Source: Paracnuella aquatica
GTDB taxonomy: Bacteria; Bacteroidota; Bacteroidia; Chitinophagales; Chitinophagaceae
Reading direction: 5' to 3'
Assembly (NCBI RefSeq): GCF_003332885.2
Contig: NZ_QOWJ01000001.1
Location: forward strand, 620,001-684,000
Length of the DNA: 64,000 nt
The position numbers and the translations under genes are program-made. The notes under the pieces were generated by a model. That model worked only from the letters and a program-made list of their open reading frames with translations, had not been told where the DNA came from and made no database searches. How positions within the stretch are numbered: position 1 is the first letter of the stretch; each line of letters opens with the position of its first letter. Shown here piece by piece: positions 18,545 to 28,420 of this stretch.

Positions 18545-19731
18545 CGGGCGGCTAAAAGTTTAAGTAACAATGAAGCACCGGCAGGTTGCCTGTTGCTTTT
18601 GCTTTCGACAGCAATGGCCACTGCATCGCGAATACCTTTGCCAAAAGTATCAGGGGATAAATTGGAAACGATGCGCTGTCCTTCCCGCCCCATTTGTTGC
18701 CAATCGTAAGTGCCGTTGGAGAATCCATACATGATATCGGCCAATTGCTGTTGGTTGTACGGATCAATAGCAAAGCCGTTGATGCCGTCATGTACCAGTT
18801 CGGGTACAGAGCCGCAAGGTTTTGAAATGATCACTGGAAGTGCGGACGCCATCGCTTCGTTTACCACTAAACCCCACTGCTCGACGGTGCTAGCATGCAC
18901 CAATCCTTTGGCCAAACCGAAGTAGGCCGGCAACTCACCGTATTGCTTAAATCCTTCAAAATGCACTTTGCCGGACAGGCCTAGCCGCACCACCTGGCTG
19001 TGCAGCGCGGTTTTTAGTTCGCCATCGCCCAGGATGTAGAGGTCCCAAGCGGCTGCTCCGGCTTTCGAGAAGTATTGATGATAGGCATCAATCACAAACG
19101 GCAAATTCTTTTTTTGAATAAAACGGCTCACTACAAGGAAGTAGTTTTCGGGCAGCTTACGCTTGGCGCGTTCCGCTGTTTCATTTGCACGAATCTTTTC
19201 TGTTTCGTTTTTAAAATAGTCATTGTCTACAACGTCGTATCCAAAGAAAATTTTCGACGAAGAAATACCCAACAGATTGAGGTAATGCGCATGGCGCTGT
19301 CCGCCCACAAGGGCAGCAGCAAAATGCGACACGACATTTTTCTTAATCCACTCTTTCCACCACACCCGCTTGTCGTCGGTGGCCGTACTTTCCGACATTA
19401 AAATTGCAGGCACTTTCCGCACTTTGCACCAGTATAAGGCAATGAGTGCAGATCGATCGAACCAACCATTGACGGCAACGGCATGAGGTTTTTGCTGGTC
19501 GAGCACTTCAAAAATCCGTGCTTTAAGCTCAGGTGCTTTTACCTGTTCTTTTGTACGATTGTTGAATAATGTAATGACACCTTTCAGTCCATTCGGTGCA
19601 ACTTTATCCCATTGGTATTCGCTGGTTTCGCCAAATATTTCAATGGGCACAACATCAACATAAGTTGCTGCACCTTTCAGCCGGGCTATATGGTAGGGTC
19701 CAAATCTGTCGAAAAGAATTGCAACTTTCAT
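18541..19731 (-). CDS. Glycosyltransferase family 4
   Basis: This 396-residue GT-B enzyme contains LVVSRFIQKKNLPFVIDAY, LYILGDGELKTALHSQV, VHFEGFKQYGELPAYFGLA and the donor-site VEQWGLVVNEAMASALPVIIS with E-x7-E, followed by CGSVPELV. This layout is typical of WcaI/WbaZ-like mannosyl- or rhamnosyl-type GT4 enzymes, but the sugar cannot be read from the sequence. It lies 59 bp after the Wzy-like gene and overlaps the following GT4 gene by 4 bp. Confidence 0.88.
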   Translation of the reverse strand: MKVAILFDRFGPYHIARLKGAATYVDVVPIEIFGETSEYQWDKVAPNGLKGVITLFNNRTKEQVKAPELKARIFEVLDQQKPHAVAVNGWFDRSALIALYWCKVRKVPAILMSESTATDDKRVWWKEWIKKNVVSHFAAALVGGQRHAHYLNLLGISSSKIFFGYDVVDNDYFKNETEKIRANETAERAKRKLPENYFLVVSRFIQKKNLPFVIDAYHQYFSKAGAAAWDLYILGDGELKTALHSQVVRLGLSGKVHFEGFKQYGELPAYFGLAKGLVHASTVEQWGLVVNEAMASALPVIISKPCGSVPELVHDGINGFAIDPYNQQQLADIMYGFSNGTYDWQQMGREGQRIVSNLSPDTFGKGIRDAVAIAVESKSNRQPAGASLLLKLLAAR

Positions 19732-19790
19732 TAGTTGTTTTTATGGAAAGGATGTAAGCAATACAACAGCAGTTCATTTCAAAGTGCCCT

Positions 19791-21047
19791 TTAATCTTTC
19801 ACCGCAGCATACCTGCTGATAAAGAACAGGAACATAAAACCAAACAAACTGGCCGGTATAAAATTGATGGTACCATGCGTAACCGAAATCAGTGCATTGA
19901 CCACACAAAGCGTATAAAAAGTTTGAATGAGCGGGTTATCGGTCTGTAAAGAAAAACTCCAAATGGATTTAAAAAAGCCGCCCATAAAAAAGAAAAAAAT
20001 AGAACCCAACAAACCAAACTGCCAATAAGCATCGCCGATGCCGGTGCTGGTTAAACCAAGCGGCATGCGGTAACCGTTGCGGTATTGCAAGCCTTTTTTC
20101 TCAAAAAACAGTGCCTCCTTCACCTCTTTTCCAACAATTTGTGCCGGCACATACCGAAACACGATTTGGTCCCAATAACCTGCGCCGTAAGAATAATTGC
20201 CGGAAAATTTATAACTGTCAATGATATGTGCAGCAACCTTCAACTCAAGATATTTACCGCCCTTGTTGTAATAATCTGAAAAGCTTTTTTGTAGGTCCAA
20301 CGACTTCAATGCAGCAACCGGCCCTTCTTTGTCGGCCAGCGAACGGTAGTCGCCGGTGGCCGGAATAATAAGCATGGCAAAAACCAGCATACCCACAACA
20401 GCCCACCGCGGCGGCACAATTTTATACCGATAATAAATGGCCATGGCAATGGACAATCCAAACAGCGCCGATATTTCGCGACGGCCAGCCGTTAGGATCA
20501 TGTATAAAAATGGGAACGCCGCAACGCACAACATAATGATGTACAGCGGCCTTGGCCTGCGCAGTGTGAGGTACAGAAAAATAGGAAAGGCAATATGCGC
20601 CAGCTGGCTGATGAAAAAGTAAATGGTAATGGCACCGGTAGCCTGTGTTGGCGCCTCTTCGCCGGCTTCTTTGTAACCGCCATAAGTTCGCCAGATCAGG
20701 ATGTAAAACATCAGGCCGATAAAGGTGTAGACCACACCTAGCTGAAAAACCTTTTTCTCAATAAGCGGCCGGTCGAGGTATTGAGTGATGGATATTTTAG
20801 GCGCAAAATAATAACCCAGCACACCCATGGCTAAACAAAAAAAGCACATGGCAAAAAGCGTGGTGGCTACACCGTTAGGAACCAGGAATGGTTGATTGTA
20901 CAATATGATTGCCTGCGGTACGATAAAGACGAAAAAGATCCCGCTCAGGAAGTATGGAAACTCTAGGATCAGTTTAGGCGTGACGATCACCATCACGAGG
21001 AGGACGATGCACAGGATCAGGAAAAAGTATAAGAATAGTTCGATCAT
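19791..21047 (-). CDS. O-antigen/exopolysaccharide polymerase-like membrane protein (Wzy-like)
   Basis: This 418-residue protein has roughly ten to twelve hydrophobic segments and a large central periplasmic loop (about 215-330, containing DLQKSFSDYYNKGGKYLELKV and YSYGAGYWDQIVFRYVPAQIVG). Wzy proteins share this topology with little sequence identity; they join flipped repeat units in the periplasm. The late motif GLTSTGIGDAYWQFGLLGSIFFF matches the oligosaccharide repeat-unit polymerase pattern. It overlaps the upstream GT4 gene by 4 bp, so it is part of the same operon. The call rests on topology, the late motif and context. Confidence 0.78.
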   Translation of the reverse strand: MIELFLYFFLILCIVLLVMVIVTPKLILEFPYFLSGIFFVFIVPQAIILYNQPFLVPNGVATTLFAMCFFCLAMGVLGYYFAPKISITQYLDRPLIEKKVFQLGVVYTFIGLMFYILIWRTYGGYKEAGEEAPTQATGAITIYFFISQLAHIAFPIFLYLTLRRPRPLYIIMLCVAAFPFLYMILTAGRREISALFGLSIAMAIYYRYKIVPPRWAVVGMLVFAMLIIPATGDYRSLADKEGPVAALKSLDLQKSFSDYYNKGGKYLELKVAAHIIDSYKFSGNYSYGAGYWDQIVFRYVPAQIVGKEVKEALFFEKKGLQYRNGYRMPLGLTSTGIGDAYWQFGLLGSIFFFFMGGFFKSIWSFSLQTDNPLIQTFYTLCVVNALISVTHGTINFIPASLFGFMFLFFISRYAAVKD

Positions 21048-22327
21048 TTTGCTACAACTGTTTTCACGCCCATGCCGGCCGATGCGCTGCTGGCAATAGG
21101 TTCCGGGTAATGTTTGAGACGTACTCCCTGTCCCAATTCATTCGTGATGATATTGGCTAGGTTTACGCCATAGTTTTCCCAGGTATATTGTTGGATATCC
21201 CGTTGCGCCGCATTAGCGAGGTTTTCACGGTAATCGGCGTCGGCTAGCACCCGAAACAATGCATCTTTCAGGGCTGCTTCGGAGCCGTATGGAACAAGCA
21301 GGCCATTTTGCCCATGCATAATAACGCTGCCTGCATTGGGCGTAGTTACCACAGCCAGGCCCATTGCCATAGACTGGTAAATGGCCAATGAGCTGCCTTC
21401 AAAAAAAGTAGGCAACACAGAAATTTGGGCGGTGCGCATCTCGGCCACCAAATCCTTTTGTGCCACAAAGCCGTGGAAATGTACCTGCGGTAAATTTTGC
21501 GGCAAATCAATGGAAACGCCACCAAAAAAATGCAATTCAGCAGAGGGAAAAGCCGCGGCTATTTCCGGCCATATTTTTAGTAAAATGTCTGCACCCTTTC
21601 GGTAGTTAACCGAGCCGACGAATACGATTTTTGTCTTATCGCCATCTTTTTGCAACGACTTAGGCGCTGCTTTAAATTTTTCGAGATCAGCGCCATACGG
21701 CAGCACCTTCAATTTTTTTTCCGGCACACCGAGGCTCAAACAGGAATCTTTTACAAACTGCGAACCGCACAACACAACATCGGCAAGGTCCAGTTCTTTT
21801 TCGTAACTACTATACAGGTGTTCATCGCCTTGCGTCAGGTTGTTGAGCATTTGGGTATTGCCACCCAAGGTTGCCGCCAAGGTCTTTTTATACTGCGGTA
21901 CTGCAATCGAAAGGTCGAGCACCAACTTCGATTTTCCTTTCCATGCCTTGAACACTAGCCAGCTCGAAGTATCGTACCCGATGCAAACTTTGGGCGGGGC
22001 AAACCTGCGCAATAAAGAGCGTTGAAATTGTTCGTTGCGGCGCACAAAATCCTGCGGCCCCAAAGCCTTACCCCTAGCCCGCTGCAGCAATAAGCCTAGT
22101 TCATGATTAGGAATGGCATGAACAATATTTCCCGGTAATGCCGAGGAACGTTTTTCTAAAGCACCGCCAATTTTCTTCGAATATTTACTGACACTTTTTA
22201 CCGTCGCCGCTGTAAAATGCAAGCTGGTAACATGACGAAAACCATTGAACAGCCGGTGCAGCTGCACTGCCTGCTCAAAATTGTGTTGTCTTCCAGGGTG
22301 AAATGATATGATGTCGGCTTGGGTCAT
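21044..22327 (-). CDS. Glycosyltransferase family 4 with altered EX7E motif
   Basis: This 427-residue GT-B enzyme has IVFVGSVNYRKGADILLKIWPEI, ELHFFGGVSI and the donor-binding segment EGSSLAIYQSMAMGLAVVTTPNAGSVI. In most GT4 members this segment reads E-x7-E; here the second acidic residue is glutamine. The second Glu normally contacts the donor sugar or nucleotide, so activity or donor preference may differ. The protein is otherwise full length, with no sign of decay. It lies 33 bp after a GT2 gene and overlaps the polymerase gene by 4 bp. Confidence 0.85.
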   Translation of the reverse strand: MTQADIISFHPGRQHNFEQAVQLHRLFNGFRHVTSLHFTAATVKSVSKYSKKIGGALEKRSSALPGNIVHAIPNHELGLLLQRARGKALGPQDFVRRNEQFQRSLLRRFAPPKVCIGYDTSSWLVFKAWKGKSKLVLDLSIAVPQYKKTLAATLGGNTQMLNNLTQGDEHLYSSYEKELDLADVVLCGSQFVKDSCLSLGVPEKKLKVLPYGADLEKFKAAPKSLQKDGDKTKIVFVGSVNYRKGADILLKIWPEIAAAFPSAELHFFGGVSIDLPQNLPQVHFHGFVAQKDLVAEMRTAQISVLPTFFEGSSLAIYQSMAMGLAVVTTPNAGSVIMHGQNGLLVPYGSEAALKDALFRVLADADYRENLANAAQRDIQQYTWENYGVNLANIITNELGQGVRLKHYPEPIASSASAGMGVKTVVAK

Positions 22328-22360
22328 TCAGGTGGCGGCCTCTCTTATTTGTTCAGTGTA

Positions 22361-23281
22361 TTAAGCATTAATATCTGCAAGCTTTTGATAGCTTTTCTTC
22401 AACTCGCGGTATTTCCGGTAGGTTTTCATCGAAACCGGCTTTCGCTCCCGCATCAATTTAAAGCCATCGGAAAAACCATGAAACACCCCACGCGTTTTAT
22501 CGTATGGGCGTTTTATTTTAAAGCCAAATAAGATTGATTTTACCGCGCTGCCGGCCAATTGAATGGGCAACACGCTGGTGGGTACGTTGAAAAAAGCAAA
22601 CAGCATTAGGTTGCGGCTGCCGTAATAGTCCATCCGCTTCCAGCTGCGCTTTGGCGATTCGTAGTGCGATATCGCAGTGCCGGTGCCAAGCAATACGGGG
22701 TGACCTGCATCAAGTAAACGAATGCAAAAATCTTCTTCTTCGCCCTGGTGTACCAATACAGATCTAAATCCACCGAGTTGTAAAAATGTTTCGCGCTGCA
22801 CCACAAAAGCACATCCTTTAAAAGTGCAGGCCTGCCACAATCCGCCGTCCGGCGAAATGCTTTCGACCTTTTTGTTGGTGTTCACATCCACATACGGCCA
22901 AGCAACGGCCGCGCATTTTGTTTGCTGGCAAAAGGTGGCTATTTGCGCAAGAATCTCCGGGCTTTCTAAAATGCAATCATCGTCAATGGAAAGGACATAG
23001 GGCGTGGTTGCCAATTGCACCGCTTCGTTGCGTCGTACAATGTAGCCTTTCGATTCGTTGAAACGCAAAGCTTTTACTTCCGGATACAGCTGCTGTGTTT
23101 TCTCAAATGTGCTGTCGTCCGAATTATCATCCATCACAATTACCTGGTGCGGCAGCGTTTGCGACCGCAGGCTTTGTAATGCCCTGTTCAAATCTTCCCA
23201 CCTGTTTTTGGTAGAAATAATGACAGTTAACATCTGGTCCAAATAAAGTCCATCCTTTTGGGATAACGCTTGTGGGTCCAT
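22361..23281 (-). CDS. Glycosyltransferase family 2
   Basis: This GT-A enzyme has the fold start MLTVIISTKNRWEDLNRAL, VMDDNSDDSTF, the SIDDDCILE metal-site segment (DDD) and HQGEEEDFCIRLLDAG as the acceptor-side motif. It lies between the Wzc-like kinase and a GT4 gene and likely adds a repeat-unit sugar. Three starts are possible: 23341 (MMVCTV), 23281 (MDPQAL, with AAAGGA just upstream) and 23233 (MLTVII, where homology begins). I use 23281 as a compromise; the start is uncertain. Confidence 0.82.
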   Translation of the reverse strand: MDPQALSQKDGLYLDQMLTVIISTKNRWEDLNRALQSLRSQTLPHQVIVMDDNSDDSTFEKTQQLYPEVKALRFNESKGYIVRRNEAVQLATTPYVLSIDDDCILESPEILAQIATFCQQTKCAAVAWPYVDVNTNKKVESISPDGGLWQACTFKGCAFVVQRETFLQLGGFRSVLVHQGEEEDFCIRLLDAGHPVLLGTGTAISHYESPKRSWKRMDYYGSRNLMLFAFFNVPTSVLPIQLAGSAVKSILFGFKIKRPYDKTRGVFHGFSDGFKLMRERKPVSMKTYRKYRELKKSYQKLADINA

Positions 23282-23384
23282 ATCCTTTCGTAAGTGGTGG
23301 ATTAAAACGTGCAAAAATCCGGAAACAGTGCACACCATCATGGCTTACACTGCTTCCGATTTTGCGTTATTAAAGACACTACGT

Positions 23385-25724
23385 TTAGTTGTAGTAGTAA
23401 GCGTTTTTGTAGGCGCTTTTATCCATATGCACGTCGTTAATTACCATGCATACGTCCTTCAGTTTGTCCGACCGGTACATATCTTCCAGTTCGCCAAGGC
23501 GCTGCAGTTGCGTGTATTTTTCACGCACCACAATCATCATAACGTTCGCAAAACGTGAGATGATCAGCGGATCGGCAACAAGGCCGAGTGGCGGCGTATC
23601 GATCAGGATATAATCGTATTGCGCTTTCAAGTACTCGAGTAAAAATTCAAGCTTATTGTCCATCAGCAACTCCGCAGGATTGTCAGGAAGCGTGCCGGTC
23701 CCAATGATATCGAGGTACTCGTTATCGGTCTTCATGATGATGTCCTTCAGCGGAATATTGTTCGACAAAAATTCGGAAATGCCGTGTCTGTGTGTACCCA
23801 ACTCGCGGTATACCGAACTGGGTACACGCATATCGAGGTTGATCAGGATCGTTTTCTTTTTAGCCAGCGCATAAGTGAACGCGAGGTTTGTAGAGATAAA
23901 CGACTTGCCCTCGCCGCTGTCCAGCGACGAAATAAGGAGCACTTTATCAGTATTATCTTTTAAATAAGACGACAAGTTCGACCGCAGCATCCGGAACGAT
24001 TCCGAAACCGCCGAACGGTTGCTGGAAGTAACAACAAACGGCTCTTTTTTCAGGCTGTGGTAAATCGAGCCAACCACGGGAACCGACGAATGGCTCATGA
24101 TTTCCGCTTTGTCAGCAACGCGTTTGTTCATCAACCTACGTACCCGCACAATGCCCAGGGGCAGCGCCAGGCCAAACAAAACAGCCAACGCATAGTTGTT
24201 GGTTTTTTTAGGCGTAACAGGCACCGAGCTGGTGAGGAATGCAGGCTCCACCACTTTGTCTTCAACGGTTGCAGAAGCTTTCATGATGCCCGCTTCTACC
24301 CTTTTCTGCATCAAAAACTGGTACAGGCCGTCGTTGAAATCGGTGGTGCGCTTGATATCTGTAAATTTCTTTTCAGCAATCGGAATATTGAACACTTTCG
24401 ACTCAAACTGGCTGGCCCGTGTATTTACCTGGTTCAGGCGGGTACGGTTAGAAGCAGAAAGGCTGCGGATGTTGTCGCGCAAAGAAGCTTTTACATTTTT
24501 AATGCGCACATCAATTTCCTGAACCAACGGGTTTTTAACGCCGCCGCCGTTGGCGAGGTAGCTGTTTTTCTCCAGCTGAAGGTCAGACAACTGTTTGATG
24601 AATCCTTCGGTCAGGTTATCGGTAATGCCTACAGATGATGGTGAAATCAGTTGGTCAACATCCGCATTTTGCGACAGGTCGTCGAGTACTTTAGAATAAT
24701 ACCGTTCGTTGAGGGTCAGGTTCGCCCGCTCTTCATCCAGTTGCTGGATTACGGTCAGATTGCGGCTCGCCATTTCATTGGCATCAGTATATGTGTTGTT
24801 GGCGCGGAACGAAGCCAGGTTACTTTCGGCGCTGCCCAGGCTGCCGCGTACCGAATTGATCTGCTCGGTAATAAACATCAGTGCCTGCGTAGCAGAGCGG
24901 CTTTTTTCCTCGTATTTATCAACAATGTATTGCTTGGTGATGGCATTCAAGAATGCAATGCCTTTTTCAGTGTTTTCAGTTTTTACCTGCAACGAAATAA
25001 CCGAGCTTTCTTCGCCACCAATGAATACGTTGAGGGCGCTTTTCATACCCCAAGCCAGGTCGTGCAGGTTGTGCACGGTAAACTGGAACTCTTTGCCAGC
25101 CAGGCTGGCTGCGTCAAAATCTGCACTTGTTTTGATTTTTACAGGAACATTATTAAGGTACAAAGTATTACCCGGTGCAAACTCCTTCCCGGTTGCTTTA
25201 CCAAGGCCGGCGTCGTTAACGACGAAATTGCCATTTTCTTCGAAAAACACAGAATAGGTCCGGTTGTACACTCCTTTGGTAAGTGAGGTATCGGGGAACT
25301 GCACAGTAAACGGCAGATCCTTAGTGACCTCTTTCAACCTAAATCTTGTGTTCTCGAAATAGCTTACCTGCATGTCGAGGTTGCGCAGGGTTTTATAAAT
25401 AAATGGATACGAGGTAATGATCGCCATCTCCTCCTCCCTGTTCACTGGCGAAACCGTATTGCCCTGGTATTCGGGGGAAACAAGGGTGCGGCCGGGGCTG
25501 GAAGTGGGGTTGAATGCATCCTTAATGATCAGCGAACTTTCCACCATGTATTGCGGCGGTGTCGATTCATTGGTAATGTAGGCGCCCACCAGGAACAGCA
25601 CGAGGCTGATAAGGAAAAGATATTTATGCCGCACCACGTCTTTCCAAAACTTCTGGAACCCAGACGTGGTAATACGTTTCACAGACTGGTACGAAGGTGG
25701 ATTTATAAACTTTGTCGTTTCCAT
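23385..25724 (-). CDS. Wzc/GumC-like polysaccharide co-polymerase with BY-kinase domain
   Basis: This 779-residue inner-membrane protein controls chain length and energises export in Wzy-dependent systems. A Wzz domain with a first membrane helix near residues 33-50 is followed by a long periplasmic coiled-coil region. A second membrane helix lies near 520-540, then a cytoplasmic bacterial tyrosine kinase domain: Walker A GEGKS at 604-608, Walker A' LDMR near 632-635, and Walker B ILIDTPP near 708-714. The C-terminus carries a tyrosine cluster (Y772, Y776-Y778), the autophosphorylation tail of such kinases. It probably works with the Wza-like lipoprotein encoded just upstream in the operon. 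Confidence 0.92.
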   Translation of the reverse strand: METTKFINPPSYQSVKRITTSGFQKFWKDVVRHKYLFLISLVLFLVGAYITNESTPPQYMVESSLIIKDAFNPTSSPGRTLVSPEYQGNTVSPVNREEEMAIITSYPFIYKTLRNLDMQVSYFENTRFRLKEVTKDLPFTVQFPDTSLTKGVYNRTYSVFFEENGNFVVNDAGLGKATGKEFAPGNTLYLNNVPVKIKTSADFDAASLAGKEFQFTVHNLHDLAWGMKSALNVFIGGEESSVISLQVKTENTEKGIAFLNAITKQYIVDKYEEKSRSATQALMFITEQINSVRGSLGSAESNLASFRANNTYTDANEMASRNLTVIQQLDEERANLTLNERYYSKVLDDLSQNADVDQLISPSSVGITDNLTEGFIKQLSDLQLEKNSYLANGGGVKNPLVQEIDVRIKNVKASLRDNIRSLSASNRTRLNQVNTRASQFESKVFNIPIAEKKFTDIKRTTDFNDGLYQFLMQKRVEAGIMKASATVEDKVVEPAFLTSSVPVTPKKTNNYALAVLFGLALPLGIVRVRRLMNKRVADKAEIMSHSSVPVVGSIYHSLKKEPFVVTSSNRSAVSESFRMLRSNLSSYLKDNTDKVLLISSLDSGEGKSFISTNLAFTYALAKKKTILINLDMRVPSSVYRELGTHRHGISEFLSNNIPLKDIIMKTDNEYLDIIGTGTLPDNPAELLMDNKLEFLLEYLKAQYDYILIDTPPLGLVADPLIISRFANVMMIVVREKYTQLQRLGELEDMYRSDKLKDVCMVINDVHMDKSAYKNAYYYN

Positions 25725-25785
25725 TTTACTTTAGTAATAGGTAAAGTTAGAGTACTTAATGTTTAAAGTTTTGGTTTGTAGGATA

Positions 25786-26361
25786 TTAGTTTATAAAGCG
25801 TTCCCGCTTTTTCTCGGCCGGCACACCCTGGTATATCCAGTAAGGCTCCATATCGCCGGTGGCAACCGATGCCACTGATAACACACTGTGCGATGCGCAG
25901 GTTACACCCGGACATACCACAGCTTTTGCCCCAATCCACACGCCGTCTTCCAGTTTTATTTCCTTTACAATTAGGTCGAACGTTTCCAACTTATAATTGT
26001 GGCTGCCCGTAAGCAAAAGTGCACCCTGGGAAAGGGTAACATTGTTGCCTATAAAAATGCGGGTCAGGTTGTCGATCCAAACATGCTCCCCAATCCAAAC
26101 GTGATCACCAATGGTCAAAAGCCAGGGGTATTTGATGTTTACCGATGGCTTGATCACCACTCCATTGCCCACCTGGGCGCCAAAAAGCCGCAGCAAGATG
26201 CACTTTATTTTGGAGAATGGGTTGAGTGGATTGATAAAAAAGATAATATTTATGAAATACCAGATAAAAACCTTCCAGCCCGGGGCGCCGGTTTTAAACC
26301 AGACGTTGTTGTATTTTTCTAAATTTACCCGCCCCCTCGTGTTCGCTTTGGTTGCTATCAT
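25786..26361 (-). CDS. Colanic-acid-type O-acetyltransferase (WcaF-like, hexapeptide repeat)
   Basis: This left-handed beta-helix acyltransferase has about 190 residues. The N-terminus YNNVWFKTGAPGWKVFIWYFIN matches the WcaF group. It continues with hexapeptide repeats such as VVIKPSVNIKYPWLLTIGDHVWIGEHVWIDNL and DGVWIGAKAVVCPGVT. Family members move acetyl from acetyl-CoA to sugar hydroxyls of exopolysaccharide. The ATG at 26361 is preferred; TTG at 26382 would add seven residues and bring the gene within 8 bp of the Wza stop. It lies between the Wza-like and Wzc-like genes. Confidence 0.85.
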   Translation of the reverse strand: MIATKANTRGRVNLEKYNNVWFKTGAPGWKVFIWYFINIIFFINPLNPFSKIKCILLRLFGAQVGNGVVIKPSVNIKYPWLLTIGDHVWIGEHVWIDNLTRIFIGNNVTLSQGALLLTGSHNYKLETFDLIVKEIKLEDGVWIGAKAVVCPGVTCASHSVLSVASVATGDMEPYWIYQGVPAEKKRERFIN

Positions 26362-26390
26362 ATCCACTTTCGTTTGCCCCAAAAATTTGT

Positions 26391-27134
26391 TTACCGCGTA
26401 AGTTGGTAGATAATAAATGAAGTGCTGGAGATCAGGGATAAAACTAAGCTGATGGTGGAAAGCCGGTTCTGCTGGTTGGAAAGTACCTTACGTGGGTTCA
26501 CCAAAATTACGTCATTGGGCTCTAAAAAGAAGTTTTTAGAACTCATCGAATTCTGGTCGAGCAAGTTGATGGGATAAATTTTTGCCGATTTGCCTTCGTT
26601 GCGTACAATACGGATAGTTTCACGGTTGGCATTTTCGCTAAAACCACCGGCTTGTCCAATGGCTTCGAGCAAATTGATTTCAGGATCTGGCACGAGCACC
26701 ACGCCTTGACGCAACACTTCGCCAATCACTGTAACCTGGAAGTTCATCAGTTTAATAGTAACGCTTGGGCTGCGCAGGTAGTCCGAAGATACACGCTTCA
26801 AGGTGTCCTCTGCCTGCTTCAGGGTCAAGCCGGCCAGGGTTACATTGCCAATTACAGGCAGTTCAATTTGGCCGCGAAAATCGACCAGTTTTTCGATCTG
26901 AGGGTCTTTGATGAAGTTTACCTTTTCATCGGTCAGGCTAAATATGTTTAACATCAGCCGGTCGTTCGGCCGGATCTTGTATTCTTTTTCAGAAATGGGA
27001 ACTGTACGGCTTGCCTCCTGCCCTTTTGCGGTGGGGGGATTTTGTTGCAGCAAGATCATGTCTTTGGTAGACCCGCACGAATACAATCCAACAATCAGTA
27101 ACAATAGGGTAATACGGCTTAAAACAGCGTTCAT
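26391..27134 (-). CDS. Polysaccharide export outer-membrane lipoprotein (Wza-like)
   Basis: This 247-residue protein has a lipoprotein signal peptide with lipobox LYSC (Cys20), so it is anchored to a membrane by lipid. A Poly_export domain starts at YKIRPNDRLMLNIFSL (about 52-67). It is followed by an SLBB-type region (VTVIGEVLRQGVVLVPDPEINLLEAIGQAGG) and a C-terminal hydrophobic segment. Wza homologues form the outer-membrane channel for polysaccharide export. At 247 residues it is shorter than E. coli Wza, which is usual for Bacteroidota. It precedes the acyltransferase and Wzc-like kinase genes in the operon. Confidence 0.9.
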   Translation of the reverse strand: MNAVLSRITLLLLIVGLYSCGSTKDMILLQQNPPTAKGQEASRTVPISEKEYKIRPNDRLMLNIFSLTDEKVNFIKDPQIEKLVDFRGQIELPVIGNVTLAGLTLKQAEDTLKRVSSDYLRSPSVTIKLMNFQVTVIGEVLRQGVVLVPDPEINLLEAIGQAGGFSENANRETIRIVRNEGKSAKIYPINLLDQNSMSSKNFFLEPNDVILVNPRKVLSNQQNRLSTISLVLSLISSTSFIIYQLTR

Positions 27135-27211
27135 AACAAAGTGTTGATTATACTTTTTTAAAGGAAATGGTTTTGGTTAAACATTGGGCACTAAAGGTAA
27201 TGGAAACTTGG

Positions 27212-28339
27212 CTAATTGGTTTCGGCCACTACTCCCTGCGCCTGGATGACGCCGGGCCTTGCGGAAGCAGCACCAGTGGCGCTTTTTGTAAACACCACCC
27301 CGCCCCGTTTGAACGAAACCGAAGTGCGGGCAACCAGCCCCATTCCAAAAAAGAATAAACCAGCAATGATCAGGAACAGCAGGTTGACATTGAGGTGTGC
27401 GGCGCCAAATGCCACCAGCACAAAACTGGTATTGGCCAGCGTGAGGCCAATGGCAATTTGCTGATGCGAACATTTTTTGCGCAGCAGCAGGTGGTGCACA
27501 TGGTTTTTGTCGGGGCGGAACGGCGAATGGCCCTGCAACATCCTTATGGCAAATACCCGCAGGGTGTCCATCAGGGGAACCACCAACAAACTGAACGCAA
27601 TTGCTGGTGAAGCTTTCAGTGGCAATACTTCGCTGCCCGGCGCAAAGTTGATGAAGCGGATGACGAGAATGGCCACCACCAGGCCGATGAGCATCGAGCC
27701 GCCGTCGCCCATGAATATTTTTGCCGGCTGCATATTATATATAAGAAAGGCAATGAGCCCCCCAGCCAGGGAAAATGCCAATACCGCGTTGGCAGTGCTG
27801 CCGCAAAACAGGAAATAGGCGCCCAACAGGGTGCATATTGACAGCCCCAGCAACCCAGCCAGGCCGTCGATGCCATCGATAAGGTTGCAGGCATTAATGA
27901 TGAGCACAATTAAAAAATAGGAAAGCAGCACCCCGAGCCATGTTGGTATAACACCAACGCCGAGGAAACTGTACATATTAGTGATCTGCAAACCTGCCAG
28001 GTGCACCAGGATGCCGGCGGCAATTAATTGGCCCACCAGTTTTTTAAATGGTTTGATGACCATTATATCGTCCTTCAATCCCAAAAAGAAAATGACCAGC
28101 CCTGCGGTGGCATAGTATGGCAGGTGGCCGCTCTGGGCCATATCGGACGATAATAACAACGCGAAAATAAATCCGGCAAAAACCCCTACCCCACCTAAAG
28201 ATGAAATAGGACGGCTGTGCACTTTTCGTTCATCGGGTTCATCGTACAGCCGTTTTGCTTTAGCGATCTTGATAATGACCGGGATGAAAAAGTATACAAC
28301 AATAAAGCTTAGTGCCAGGGCAATAAGTGAAGCGTTCAT
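27212..28339 (-). CDS. Undecaprenyl-phosphate sugar-1-phosphate transferase (WecA/MraY family)
   Basis: This 375-residue polytopic protein starts glycan synthesis by moving a sugar-1-phosphate (often GlcNAc-1-P) from a UDP-sugar to undecaprenyl phosphate. It shows DEPDERKVHSRPISSLGG at 33-50, the Asp pair D90-D91, NLIDGIDGLAG at 152-162, GDGGS at 211-215 and the KNHVHHLLLR cytoplasmic loop, all typical of the family's catalytic core. About ten or eleven membrane segments are visible. It is the priming enzyme of this locus and lies between the first GT2 and the Wza-like gene. Which UDP-sugar it uses is not visible. Confidence 0.9.
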   Translation of the reverse strand: MNASLIALALSFIVVYFFIPVIIKIAKAKRLYDEPDERKVHSRPISSLGGVGVFAGFIFALLLSSDMAQSGHLPYYATAGLVIFFLGLKDDIMVIKPFKKLVGQLIAAGILVHLAGLQITNMYSFLGVGVIPTWLGVLLSYFLIVLIINACNLIDGIDGLAGLLGLSICTLLGAYFLFCGSTANAVLAFSLAGGLIAFLIYNMQPAKIFMGDGGSMLIGLVVAILVIRFINFAPGSEVLPLKASPAIAFSLLVVPLMDTLRVFAIRMLQGHSPFRPDKNHVHHLLLRKKCSHQQIAIGLTLANTSFVLVAFGAAHLNVNLLFLIIAGLFFFGMGLVARTSVSFKRGGVVFTKSATGAASARPGVIQAQGVVAETN

Positions 28340-28420
28340 TTGGTATGGTTTGTTTGCGGCCCCGTAGGTACTGGATTACTTGGGCTTGGTGCTTTTTGAA
28401 AGGGCGTATGGGTGTAGTGT

